DNA from: Shewanella electrodiphila
GTDB lineage: Bacteria > Pseudomonadota > Gammaproteobacteria > Enterobacterales > Shewanellaceae
Assembly: GCF_023283985.1 (NCBI RefSeq)
Contig: NZ_JAKIKU010000010.1
Location: 118,581 to 182,580, forward strand
Length of the DNA stretch: 64,000 nt
Direction: 5' to 3'
Shown in pieces: positions 18,033 through 25,576 of this stretch. Each line of letters opens with the position of its first letter. Positions within the stretch are counted from its first letter, which is position 1. The translations under genes and the position numbers were made by a program. The notes under the pieces were generated by a model. That model was not told where the DNA came from. It ran no database searches and worked only from the letters and a program-made list of their open reading frames with translations.

Positions 18033-18365
18033 ATGTATATAGCCATAAAAGTAAACCAAGATTACACCGTAATATCAGTGTATTGCATGGAGAAGAAGAA
18101 CCGTCTTTGTTGGTGGTTAAAAGGGACAATGGATGGTGAAATTTTAAGTAGGCGCAAGAATCCTTCTAGTGATGAGTACTTACGCTTGCATGCTGCTATT
18201 CTAGCCTTGAGAAATAGCTCAGATACCAAGCAATTTAACAGGAAGCTCTGCCTTACATACGATATTTGGGCTGAATTTGTTGTTCTAGCAAAGAGATATG
18301 AAATAGAGCAGGCAATGTCTAATAAGATCATTCCGCATTCAAATAGCTGTACATTAGGAATCTAA
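18033..18365 (+). CDS. Small island protein of unknown function
   Basis: A 110-residue basic protein that I do not recognise. The ATG at 18033 is chosen because GGAG lies about seven bases upstream; an in-frame TTG at 17997 has no such site. The sequence opens with strands (MYIAIKVNQDYTVISVYCMEKKNRLCWWLKG) and continues with helices (DEYLRLHAAILALRN, YDIWAEFVVLAKRYEIEQAM). There is no signal peptide, membrane segment or catalytic motif. It lies alone at the left end of island B, convergent with the Rep-like gene. Confidence 0.55.
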   Translation: MYIAIKVNQDYTVISVYCMEKKNRLCWWLKGTMDGEILSRRKNPSSDEYLRLHAAILALRNSSDTKQFNRKLCLTYDIWAEFVVLAKRYEIEQAMSNKIIPHSNSCTLGI

Positions 18366-18464
18366 TATCGAATAAAATTTGGGGGTTGTTTGGGGTGATT
18401 TTCAAAAAATGCCTTTAAAACAACCTCACAGTTCGATTATGGGAAGTCACATTTTTCTAGGACT

Positions 18465-19475
18465 TTAACTGCTAGTGGACATATAACTCTTTCGGTAGGC
18501 ATTAGCCTTCATCAAAAGTTCTTTTTTTATGATCCCCCGAGTATCACCTAAATGAACTACAGCAAACCTCTCGCTAAGTCTTCTTCCAGTTTTAATTTCT
18601 TTTGAAAGGTAATTCGCTATCCCACCGTTTACAGGTAATTTCACCTTGTAGTAATAATTATTTTTACCCCTCAAAGCATCTAGCCAATCGCTATAACCAA
18701 TTCGTACTCTCCAAGTGTTTAACCAATAAGAATCCTCACTATCCTTTGTCGTCGGCATAGTCCCAAATTCAATTTCCTCGGTCAAAGTTAACGCTGTATA
18801 TTTGCGCTCAACTACGTAACTGTCTTTTATCTGTACTGCGTTTGAAGCGGTTGTAGCATGCTTATTCAAAATATCTTTGAGACGCTTGCGGCTACTTTCA
18901 TTATTTGAGGTGTTTATGGTAACTATGTGGGCATGGGTGATACCTCCCCCTTTTACCGCCCCTGACTCAAGTACTACCATAGTTGGAACTTTCCAGCCTT
19001 GCTCCCTTAAATATTTAGTGAAGTGCGAGGCTTTTTTGAATTTAATTTCTCCTTGCTCTGAAAAATCAACCGTAGCAAATACTATCAAGCCTTTATAAAG
19101 CTGTTGATTTAGACGCTCGATAGCAAGAAAAGCTATATCTAAATCTCTTGAGAAATATCGATTACCAATAGGTTTACCCACACTGTCACAAATAGGCTCC
19201 CTATGCTTAACTTTTCCTCTCTTTGGGTCTGTATATAATGGTTTATGCATGGGGTTGTTACTATCTACTGGTAAGCAGCCAATTCCAGTAGATTCCCTAT
19301 AAGCGAAAGCCCTTGATAGCAATGGGCTAGGGGTTTTCAAGCCTTCAATAAATCCGAGGTTTAAACTAGCTTTTTTTGCGCACATTCTTTTGTCTATTAA
19401 CAGTTCATTTTCTAAGCTGTTTACATACTGTCTTTCTAGCCCTAGATCCTGATTTTTGGTATAATTTGAATTCAT
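18465..19475 (-). CDS. Putative HUH-type replication initiator (inovirus Gp2/Rep-like)
   Basis: A 336-residue protein from the ATG at 19475; the frame extends to a TTG at 19550 but this is an unlikely start. It has the layout of a rolling-circle Rep: a hydrophobic strand LIVFATVDFSEQ (motif I-like), then GGGITHAHIVTIN containing His-Ala-His (HUH motif II, H181/H183), and later GGIANYLSKEIKTGRR with Tyr-x-x-Lys (Y289/K292, motif III). Such enzymes nick one strand at an origin and stay joined to its 5' end. The overall feel is close to proteins annotated as inovirus Gp2 or YagK/YfjJ-domain, common in marine gammaproteobacterial islands. It suggests that the excised island can replicate. It follows a string of small DNA-binding-like genes in the same direction. 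Function is inferred from motifs only. Confidence 0.6.
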   Translation of the reverse strand: MNSNYTKNQDLGLERQYVNSLENELLIDKRMCAKKASLNLGFIEGLKTPSPLLSRAFAYRESTGIGCLPVDSNNPMHKPLYTDPKRGKVKHREPICDSVGKPIGNRYFSRDLDIAFLAIERLNQQLYKGLIVFATVDFSEQGEIKFKKASHFTKYLREQGWKVPTMVVLESGAVKGGGITHAHIVTINTSNNESSRKRLKDILNKHATTASNAVQIKDSYVVERKYTALTLTEEIEFGTMPTTKDSEDSYWLNTWRVRIGYSDWLDALRGKNNYYYKVKLPVNGGIANYLSKEIKTGRRLSERFAVVHLGDTRGIIKKELLMKANAYRKSYMSTSS

Positions 19476-19489
19476 ATATAGTAAGTCCA

Positions 19490-19520
19490 AAGCACCTTTC
19501 GCAGAGGTGCTTTTTGTTTT
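19490..19520 (+). terminator. Terminator-like hairpin on the plus strand
   Basis: AAGCACCT / AGGTGCTT with a 7-base loop is followed by TTTTTGTTTT on the plus strand. The genes on both sides run on the minus strand, so its purpose is unclear. It could stop antisense transcription, or its stem could affect translation of the Rep-like gene that starts 15 bases further on. Confidence 0.45.
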
Positions 19521-20037
19521 AAGGCTCCAGTGTGGCTGTTTTAACTTCAAGTACTTCCACTTCTAACATTTCTCGCACAACAAGCTCTGGTAAATCGTCC
19601 GACTCCTCTGGTTGTTCTCCGAGCTTAAAGCTCGCTCTTAACGTGTCATTTGATAGCTTAAGACTCGACGCTATAGCCGTTAATGCTCTCGCCACCTGTA
19701 CCGCTTCTTTAGTGTCTGATGGTTTATCTGATATCTCATCCATTAAAGCGTGTAACTTCCCTCTCAGCTTTGTTGCTAGAGCGAGATCGTCAACTAGAAG
19801 TGAAGAGGCTTGAGCTTTTATTGATTCACTGGTTAACGATTGCTTAAGTGCCTCTTGGTATTGCGCAACAAGCTCAGTTTTCAACGAGCCAGACTTCACA
19901 CAGTGTCGTTTTTGAATATCCCTTACTGTGTGGTACTTCAATCCAAACTGCTTAGAAATTGCAGCAAGCGTGTAGCCTGCCGCTATCATGGCTAAGATCT
20001 CAGACTGAGTCTTAGGGTCTGTACGCTTACCCAACAT
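19519..20037 (-). CDS. HTH protein, terminase-small-subunit-like or element regulator
   Basis: A 172-residue protein starting at the ATG 20037, which has an AAAGGAG ribosome site; the frame is open further upstream but without a better start. Residues 8-45 form a helix-turn-helix (SEILAMIAAGYTLAAISKQFGLKYHTVRDIQKRH) like those of terminase small subunits, transposases and Hin-type regulators. The remainder is helical, with a long Ala/Leu/Lys region and an acidic Leu/Val tail (EVLEVKTATLEP). The start overlaps the end of the 56-residue gene by 11 bases. A role in packaging or replication control of the island is possible. I do not recognise a specific family. Confidence 0.6.
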   Translation of the reverse strand: MLGKRTDPKTQSEILAMIAAGYTLAAISKQFGLKYHTVRDIQKRHCVKSGSLKTELVAQYQEALKQSLTSESIKAQASSLLVDDLALATKLRGKLHALMDEISDKPSDTKEAVQVARALTAIASSLKLSNDTLRASFKLGEQPEESDDLPELVVREMLEVEVLEVKTATLEP

Positions 20038-20197
20038 CAACTCCTTTGGACGAAACAGCATTTGCTCTAAGCTTTAAAGTTTCTAACCCTTCAGCAATTA
20101 AGTATTGCACTACATGTCGATACTCCATGCCAGCCTCTCTAGCGATACCTTCTATTGTTGGAACAAGACTTTTAGGTACTCGAATCTGTTTTGACAT
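20027..20197 (-). CDS. 56-residue ribbon-helix-helix-like protein
   Basis: A short gene reading MSKQIRVPKSLVPTIEGIAR, then EAGMEYRHVVQYLIAEGLETLKLRA. An initial strand (KQIRVPKSL) followed by two helices is the pattern of CopG/Arc ribbon-helix-helix DNA-binding proteins. Start ATG 20197 lies one base after the stop of the 111-residue gene and has GGAG within that gene's last codons. Its own 3' end overlaps the next start by 11 bases. Both features support translation as part of an operon. A likely role is repression of the island's replication or regulation genes. Confidence 0.65.
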   Translation of the reverse strand: MSKQIRVPKSLVPTIEGIAREAGMEYRHVVQYLIAEGLETLKLRANAVSSKGVDVG

Positions 20198-20198
20198 G

Positions 20199-20534
20199 TT
20201 ATCTGACTCCTAACATCGGCAAAGTAATTTGTCTTGCTATCCCAGCCTCTCGCTTAAGAAGCTCTGCAAAAGTTTGTTTGCTCGTACCATGTCCCCTAGC
20301 TGCAACTGTACATCCAGCTAGGACTAAACGTTCTAATGTTTGAATATCTTCAACTCCTGTTGCTTCAGCCACTTTTTTTATTACTTTAAGTGTTGATGCA
20401 TCACCAAATTTAAGGCCATTAATCAGATTTCGTAAGGCCTGTAAATTGGCGGTAGCCTGTTCGGTATTTCCCTCATCAATAGCGTGCTCTACTGAGTCGA
20501 TTAGATTTGAACAAAAGTACATACGCTCTAACAT
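20199..20534 (-). CDS. Small helical island protein, unknown
   Basis: A 111-residue protein with ATG 20534 and a GAGGA ribosome site. It is helix-rich (NLIDSVEHAIDEGNTEQATANLQALRNLINGL) and continues ASTLKVIKKVAEATGVEDIQTLERLVLAGCTVAARGHG. No known domain is recognised. Two bases separate it from the upstream stop and one base from the next start, so it belongs to the small-gene operon of island B. Confidence 0.55.
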   Translation of the reverse strand: MLERMYFCSNLIDSVEHAIDEGNTEQATANLQALRNLINGLKFGDASTLKVIKKVAEATGVEDIQTLERLVLAGCTVAARGHGTSKQTFAELLKREAGIARQITLPMLGVR

Positions 20535-20536
20535 TA

Positions 20537-20830
20537 TTAATCCTCTAATTTAATTAAAGATGCTGCAATACGATGCATACCACCCAGATGAGCATTACTG
20601 ATAGTTAACTGCTTATACACTTCAGCTGTTTCTGCTCTTTTTCTTTCATCCCGATTAGTCGATACAGGTGATTCAATCGCTTTTCTTTTAGCCGTTTCCG
20701 TTGTGATACAACCATTATTTAGAATCTCAGATAATGTTTTGTCGCAGTAACGCTCAGCTATATGCCTAGGTAAACCTTTGGAATGTAATTCATTGAGTAC
20801 ATCAGTCCTATTGAAAGCGCTGTTTTTCAT
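20537..20830 (-). CDS. Small island protein, first gene of the operon, unknown
   Basis: A 97-residue basic protein beginning MKNSAFNRTDVLNELHSKGL. The N-terminus (DVLNELHSKGLPRHIAERYCDKTLSEILNNG) could form a small helical domain; the rest is charged and helical. No family is recognised. ATG 20830 has an AAGG site at long spacing. It heads the minus-strand run of genes ending with the Rep-like gene, so the promoter should lie in 20831-21000. Confidence 0.5.
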   Translation of the reverse strand: MKNSAFNRTDVLNELHSKGLPRHIAERYCDKTLSEILNNGCITTETAKRKAIESPVSTNRDERKRAETAEVYKQLTISNAHLGGMHRIAASLIKLED

Positions 20831-21181
20831 ATAAAATTTGCCTTATACATGTACAAAAAAAGCATTTAACTGAATAGTTTCAGTCGCTTGGCTAACAACG
20901 ACTATATATAAAATTGAGTAAAAAGCGACATAAAATGTCACAAATTTGGATAAGAAAATAACTCCAAATAGCTAACCCAGTGATCTAAAAAGACAAACTT
21001 TTCAATATTTTTTGCTTTCTGTAGAGTAGATAATGCTGTCTTTCGTAAACTTACGGTAAACCTATCATTAATTCTCAAAAGCATACCTTTATAGATATCG
21101 CCCCCGATACTCTATAAAGGTTGAATTGTTACTTTATAGACGGTATTATCGAATCCTCTTAGACCTTTATGGATACCAAAC
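20831..21181. other. Divergent control region of island B
   Basis: About 350 bases between the small-gene operon and the serine recombinase. It is AT-rich, with a dyad AGTCG...CGACT near 20880-20905 and the strong palindrome at 21085-21121. Both divergent promoters, and perhaps a resolution or replication origin site, are expected here. Confidence 0.45.
21085..21121. promoter_or_regulatory. Palindromic site upstream of the serine recombinase (res-like)
   Basis: An inverted repeat with arms of 16-17 bases (ACCTTTATAGATATCG against ACCTTTATAGAGTATCG) around a 4-base centre. Partial further copies of the arm (TTTATAGA at 21131, GACCTTTATGG near 21165) lie between it and the recombinase start. 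Spacing and placement fit a resolvase res site or an autoregulatory operator. Confidence 0.55.
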
Positions 21182-21742
21182 ATGCCAAAGTCGTCAAACA
21201 TTGCCTATATTCGAGTTTCAACCATTGAGCAAAACACTGACCGTCAAACATTCCCAAATGTTGAAATTGACAAGGTGTTTGAAGAAAAGGCATCTGCAAG
21301 CAATATCAAGCGCCCAGTATTAGATGAATGCATCAACTACCTTAGAGAGGGTGACATATTGCATATTCACTCTTTAGACCGTGTATGTCGCTCTGGGGCA
21401 GGAGACGCAGTAAAGCTTGTAGAGCATCTAAGCTCTAAAGGGGTCGGCATACAGTTCCATAAAGAAGGAATGAGCTTCTACGGTTCAATGACAGCCGCTC
21501 AGAAAGGCGTATTGTCTATTCTGGCAAGTGTGGCTGAAATGGAACGAGGTTTAATCAAAGAGCGACAAGCTGAAGGTATCGCAGCGGCTAAAGCTAAAGG
21601 TAAGCACATGGGCAGACCGAGCATAAAAGTCAGCAAAGAACAGATAGAAGAATTACTCGCACAAGGCTTGAACGTTAAAGCTGTAGCCGAACAGTTAAAG
21701 ATCGGGACTTCTACTGTTTACAAGATCAAAGCAAATAAGTGA
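21182..21742 (+). CDS. Serine recombinase (resolvase/invertase family)
   Basis: A 186-residue serine recombinase. The N-terminal catalytic domain has YIRVSTIEQNTDRQ with the nucleophilic Ser (about residue 13) and its usual Arg partner. Further on come DILHIHSLDRVCRSG, the HSLDRLxR-type motif, and LSILASVAEMERGLIKERQAEGIAAAKAKGKHMGRP, the long E-helix. The C-terminal 40 residues (EQIEELLAQGLNVKAVAEQLKIGTSTVYKIK) are the HTH that binds the site. Length is normal for the Tn3-resolvase/Gin class. In islands such enzymes resolve dimers or invert segments; the palindrome just upstream is the probable substrate. Confidence 0.9.
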   Translation: MPKSSNIAYIRVSTIEQNTDRQTFPNVEIDKVFEEKASASNIKRPVLDECINYLREGDILHIHSLDRVCRSGAGDAVKLVEHLSSKGVGIQFHKEGMSFYGSMTAAQKGVLSILASVAEMERGLIKERQAEGIAAAKAKGKHMGRPSIKVSKEQIEELLAQGLNVKAVAEQLKIGTSTVYKIKANK

Positions 21743-21889
21743 GCTACACCCATTGTTATCTGGACTTTAAGCCAAAGATGATGAAAACTATCACGGAATG
21801 CTTGCTGACAACTCAATAGTCCAAATTAGTATTTCTATTTCAAACTGATTCATTGCTAGAATAGCTTTAATCAATTTTAAAAGTCATAT

Positions 21890-22507
21890 ATGAGCCATAG
21901 AATGTTTGATAGTTACGATCATGAAATACGAGAAGCGCTTCATAAAAAGAAGCTCAGGAAGTACCACCAAAGTACTTCTGAAACTCTTGTGCTTGATGAG
22001 CTAGGGCTGCTACATGGCTCAAATAGAATTGATGTCGCTGTTATCAATGGAAATATCCATGGATATGAAATTAAAAGCTCAAAAGATACACTTAAAAGAT
22101 TAAATGGTCAGTTGAAAGCTTATACAGCTGTATTGCAAAAGCTAACGTTTGTAGTTGCCCCCAATCACTTTGAGGAGTTAATGGATAACATACCTTGTTG
22201 GAGTGGCGTAATAATTGCCAACAAAGGAAGCAAAGGTGCTATAACTTTCAAAACATTACGACATCCAAAAATAAACCCTGAATTTGACCCTTTTAGTGTT
22301 TCTCACTTGCTTTGGAAAAATGAAGCTCAATCTATCTTAAAAGCAAAAGGCCTTAGTACCAAAGATGTAAACTTAAACAGAAAAGAGCTTTATGCTCTCA
22401 TCTGTAAGCATCTAGAAACAAACGAGATCGTTTCCTCGATTAAGGAAGCATTTATTGCCCGTGCAGACTGGCGAGCTGATGAACTACAAATGAAATATGG
22501 TGACTAG
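21890..22507 (+). CDS. sce7726-family protein, PD-(D/E)XK nuclease-like
   Basis: A 205-residue protein. Its N-terminal half has SETLVLDELGLLHGSNRIDVAVINGNIHGYEIKSSKDTLKRL. The Asp in RIDVA (D48) and the Glu-x-Lys in YEIKS (E60, K62) form a PD-(D/E)XK active site, and the sequence matches the pattern of proteins annotated as sce7726 family. The family occurs in defence-like islands, often close to a Beta/sce7725-type partner, as here. The last 56 bases overlap the 3' end of the convergent Beta-family gene on the other strand. Substrate unknown. Confidence 0.75.
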   Translation: MSHRMFDSYDHEIREALHKKKLRKYHQSTSETLVLDELGLLHGSNRIDVAVINGNIHGYEIKSSKDTLKRLNGQLKAYTAVLQKLTFVVAPNHFEELMDNIPCWSGVIIANKGSKGAITFKTLRHPKINPEFDPFSVSHLLWKNEAQSILKAKGLSTKDVNLNRKELYALICKHLETNEIVSSIKEAFIARADWRADELQMKYGD

Positions 22508-23534
22508 TTCCAACCTCCTTCCATGTTGTTAAACTGCCATTACTGCATAGATAATACGCACATTCATGAATTTTCAAATCTCCTTCCGAAAGGGAACTCC
22601 CAACATAAAACCCTGACTTACAAACAAAATCATGACACATGCTATGCATTTGCTTAGGGTTATCTCTAAATGCTGAACCTTTATTAATTACCCAAAGCTC
22701 TTCAGTAGAATAAATAATTCTTGCAGCAGGTTTTATTACTCGCATATCCAAGGCTGGAGCAAACTCTGGAGGCTCTATACTAAAATCTCCAAAACCTAAA
22801 TTTGATATTCGCTCAAAATTTTCTTTGTAAAAACGCCTATAAAACTTCCAATCAGCTCTTGGTTGGGTTACTAACGAATTTGTTGGTACTGAAGAAAAAT
22901 CTAATGCGGTCCCCACTAGGTATATCGACTTATATGAGCTAAATGAATCAATTTTCGAGATGAGTACAGCAAGTAAAGTGCCAATTCGCTCAAAAGGTTC
23001 ATATTCAGATTTCGAACCAAAATCTATAATGATTTCAATTCCCGCCATATTTAAATTATTTTCAATTATCAGCTTTGGAAGGAGAGCCATATTCTCGGCA
23101 TCAGCTAATTCTTCAAACTTAATCCGTATATCTAACCCACATGCCTTAGCTCTACAATAATCCATAATAATTCTGATATATTCAGGCTCATCATGTAATG
23201 TGATCACAGGTTTTATGTTCGTTTTACTTTGCTTGAGGAGTCTGTAAACATACTCAGGTACGAGCTCACCACTTTGCATTGTGCTTGTATGTAAACTCAC
23301 ATGAAGATCCATAGAAGCAATACCGTCTCCCCATTTATCTTCAAGTCTTTTAACTAGAGGTTCAATGTGTGCTTGAGCCGTTTTTTTGGGCATTTGAGTT
23401 TCAAAATCAAACTCAATAGGAGGGATGACAAACAATGGGCGTATAGAACTTTTCACAGAACTTTTAAGCCTCATTAATGCCTGATACTCGCCTTGGCGCC
23501 ACTTCAAAACAGGTAAATAGGGTTTATAGTCCAT
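22452..23534 (-). CDS. Beta-family protein (T4 Beta-protein-like)
   Basis: A 360-residue protein that fits the Beta protein family: an opening YKPYLPVLKWRQGEYQALMRL, then IRPLFVIPPIEFD, MAGIEIIIDFGSKSE and DWKFYRRFYKENFERISNLGFGDFSIEPPEF. Alternating strands and helices suggest a barrel-like fold. The family is named after a phage T4 protein, and relatives accompany sce7726-type genes. Its function is not established. Its ATG shares a base with the stop of the HTH-ImmA gene, showing translational coupling, and its tail overlaps the convergent nuclease gene. Confidence 0.75.
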   Translation of the reverse strand: MDYKPYLPVLKWRQGEYQALMRLKSSVKSSIRPLFVIPPIEFDFETQMPKKTAQAHIEPLVKRLEDKWGDGIASMDLHVSLHTSTMQSGELVPEYVYRLLKQSKTNIKPVITLHDEPEYIRIIMDYCRAKACGLDIRIKFEELADAENMALLPKLIIENNLNMAGIEIIIDFGSKSEYEPFERIGTLLAVLISKIDSFSSYKSIYLVGTALDFSSVPTNSLVTQPRADWKFYRRFYKENFERISNLGFGDFSIEPPEFAPALDMRVIKPAARIIYSTEELWVINKGSAFRDNPKQMHSMCHDFVCKSGFYVGSSLSEGDLKIHECAYYLCSNGSLTTWKEVGTSHHISFVVHQLASLHGQ

Positions 23535-24781
23535 TACTTCACTCCAAATAAAGCTCTAATTTTTCCATGATTAACAACGCCTCTCAAAATAGAGTAGTCG
23601 TCTTTTTCAAATTGAATTCGTCCCGCTATAATTGCAGGGTGAATGTCTAAATTTTTAGCATCTATATTAACCGCGTTCTCGTTTATCATGACTGGAGAAA
23701 CGCAACTAGCCCACTGTTCAGGAGTAATTAAAGTATTACGAGCAAACTCATTAGCTTCCTGCTCTAAAGGGTCCAAATTTTTATCTCCTATTTTTTCATC
23801 AAGAAAAACAGGGAATTTATTCGAAAGTAAGTGAAGATACACATGAGCTAGCTCATGAAAGAGAACAAACCAAAAATTATCAATGCGGTCTTGACGTAAT
23901 GTCATACCTATTACAGGAAAACCTTCATCACTCAAAAGAGCTGCGCCATCAAGATAGGTTTGATCTAAATGTCTTTCAATAACTAAGATAATACCTTTGC
24001 TTAATAACAACTCCTTTGCCAGAAGAGGACCGTTAGGGTCAGTGCTCAAAGCTACTAGCTCATGAAGCCATATAGGGTTATGTTCCACATACTCTAATTC
24101 TGTATGGTTAATTATCTTTCTGGCTTCAGATAGAATTCTGCTTTCCCACGCAAACAAAGCAGCTTCTTTTGCTGTTCTCTCACCAAATTTGGTTTTTTTG
24201 TGATAAGCAAAGTTAGTTAGTGAGCCACTTCCGTAGATTACTTCTTTTAACTCTGAAGTTGCATTTTTAGCCGTGATCCAATTTCTTTTAATTAATTCTT
24301 TTATGGGCAAAAGCTCCCAAAAAGGAATATCTAAAGCACGTTGGTTGTTGTAAATTTCTATTACTCTATCGTCGACGCTATCAAACACTTCAGCTATCGA
24401 GTTACCTAAAATTTCTGATGCCTTAAGAAGGAGCTGAAGGCCAACATTTTCATACTCTGTAGCTTCAAAACGAATTAATAAGCCTTTTGAAATACCCATA
24501 GCTTTCGCCATACAACTTTGTGACAAACCGTTTGCTATACGATGCACGACTAATTGCTGTCTTAGCTCACACAGCATTAGAGAATTTTTTATTGTGATTT
24601 GCCCATTGATAATCGAAAAGTATTCATTTATTTCTTCTTTTAGCGCGTTGATAGTGCTTAGAAGAGCATCTCTTTCCATTACTTTAAGTAAGTCAGTGGA
24701 GCTAGACAACTCACCAAAAGTAACCTCAAAACGTAACAAAGTTTCTTGTGTTAGCTCTAGCTGTTCATTGGTAAGAATCAT
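23534..24781 (-). CDS. HTH-XRE / ImmA-IrrE metallopeptidase protein
   Basis: A 415-residue regulator-protease. Residues about 70-125 are an XRE-type helix-turn-helix (LRQQLVVHRIANGLSQSCMAKAMGISKGLLIRFE). Residues about 250-370 are an ImmA/IrrE zinc metallopeptidase with WFVLFHELAHVYLHLL (HELAH, 309-313) and the downstream Glu in LEQEANEFARNTLI. Such proteins cleave partner repressors or antitoxins on damage or infection. The N-terminal 70 residues are helical and unassigned. The start overlaps the DUF6932 stop by four bases (ATGA). It is the middle gene of a three-gene operon. Confidence 0.85.
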   Translation of the reverse strand: MILTNEQLELTQETLLRFEVTFGELSSSTDLLKVMERDALLSTINALKEEINEYFSIINGQITIKNSLMLCELRQQLVVHRIANGLSQSCMAKAMGISKGLLIRFEATEYENVGLQLLLKASEILGNSIAEVFDSVDDRVIEIYNNQRALDIPFWELLPIKELIKRNWITAKNATSELKEVIYGSGSLTNFAYHKKTKFGERTAKEAALFAWESRILSEARKIINHTELEYVEHNPIWLHELVALSTDPNGPLLAKELLLSKGIILVIERHLDQTYLDGAALLSDEGFPVIGMTLRQDRIDNFWFVLFHELAHVYLHLLSNKFPVFLDEKIGDKNLDPLEQEANEFARNTLITPEQWASCVSPVMINENAVNIDAKNLDIHPAIIAGRIQFEKDDYSILRGVVNHGKIRALFGVK

Positions 24782-25254
24782 TTTTCCTCTCCCAAGGCCC
24801 TTAGCTCCATGCTATTTAAATCAAGCTTTACTATGCCTTTTCGTTTTCCTGAGTGCTTTTCATTCTGAAAAAAATCTAAAAATAATGTACCAACAGAGTC
24901 CGCTTTTCCTAAGTGAGGGAAAAACTCACCTTCATATTTGTCTTTCTGAGCTTGTCGCTGATTATCAAAATTCCGAAATACAGGGTCCAAGACCTGTAGG
25001 TCAACGCCTGAATAATCTACACATGCATCAAAATCGCCAGGATGGGCCTTTTGGGTTACATAGCTTCCATCTATATAGATTGTAGAACACCCTGCATCTC
25101 TTAGGTTTTTCATTGCCTCAACAAGCCCTAAGAACTGCTTTTCCCTTAATGGGTTATAGACAAATAACCGCCTAAATTCAGGTAAAGATAAATCATGGAC
25201 ACCTTCTTCTAAAACATCAAAAGGGGCATTTTCATAACTTACAAAATTATCCAT
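24778..25254 (-). CDS. DUF6932-like protein with nucleotidyltransferase signature
   Basis: A 158-residue protein. YIDGSYVTQKAHPGDFDACVDYSG (from residue 60) carries the Gly-Ser ... Asp-x-Asp pattern of minimal nucleotidyltransferases (G63, S64, D74, D76). The N-terminus, EGVHDLSLPEFRRLFVYNPLREKQFLGLVEAM, is typical of proteins annotated as DUF6932. The C-terminal half contains AQKDKYEGEFFPHLGKADSVGTLFLDFFQ. It may transfer a nucleotide to protein or RNA, as MNT-type proteins in toxin-antitoxin pairs do, but this is inference. It is the first gene of the DUF6932/HTH-ImmA/Beta operon. Confidence 0.7.
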   Translation of the reverse strand: MDNFVSYENAPFDVLEEGVHDLSLPEFRRLFVYNPLREKQFLGLVEAMKNLRDAGCSTIYIDGSYVTQKAHPGDFDACVDYSGVDLQVLDPVFRNFDNQRQAQKDKYEGEFFPHLGKADSVGTLFLDFFQNEKHSGKRKGIVKLDLNSMELRALGEEK

Positions 25255-25576
25255 GTCTTACTAAGTATCCTCAAGTCCATATGAAATTAGATTAGCATCT
25301 TAAACACTATTAATACCATACACTTAGCTCTATACCTATATAATGGTCACATTTTAAAATTGCTTGTCATCTTTTGGCTCTATCTATCACTCCAATTTTC
25401 CAAATTTAATCCATAATATGATGAGTCTTAACTATTCTCATAGTCTGAAAACTAACATAAAATCTGTGTATTTAGACAACATCAAAATGAAACTAGAGCT
25501 CAAAACCCTAGTTTGTCCATAGAATGCCGAAACCTGACAAAGCACTATGAAGCCCTTTGTCAGTTAACAACAAGAT
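25255..25576. other. Gap between cargo operon and integrase, with hairpin
   Basis: About 320 bases with no gene. The cargo operon promoter should be at the left. The hairpin CTGACAAAG / CTTTGTCAG at 25534-25563 lies just after the integrase stop and could act as its terminator on the minus strand, although its T-run is weak. Confidence 0.45.

Noticed and set aside
18062..18331. Minus-strand 89-residue frame opposite the gene at 18033
   Set aside because: The plus-strand gene has a ribosome site and better amino-acid composition; the antisense frame has none.
19519..20037. Evidence of a complete prophage from the terminase-like HTH protein
   Set aside because: No capsid, portal, tail or lysis genes are present; the HTH is not specific to terminases.
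25534..25563. Integrase terminator as a firm call
   Set aside because: The stem is good, but the minus-strand T-run is weak, so it is only noted within the gap entry.
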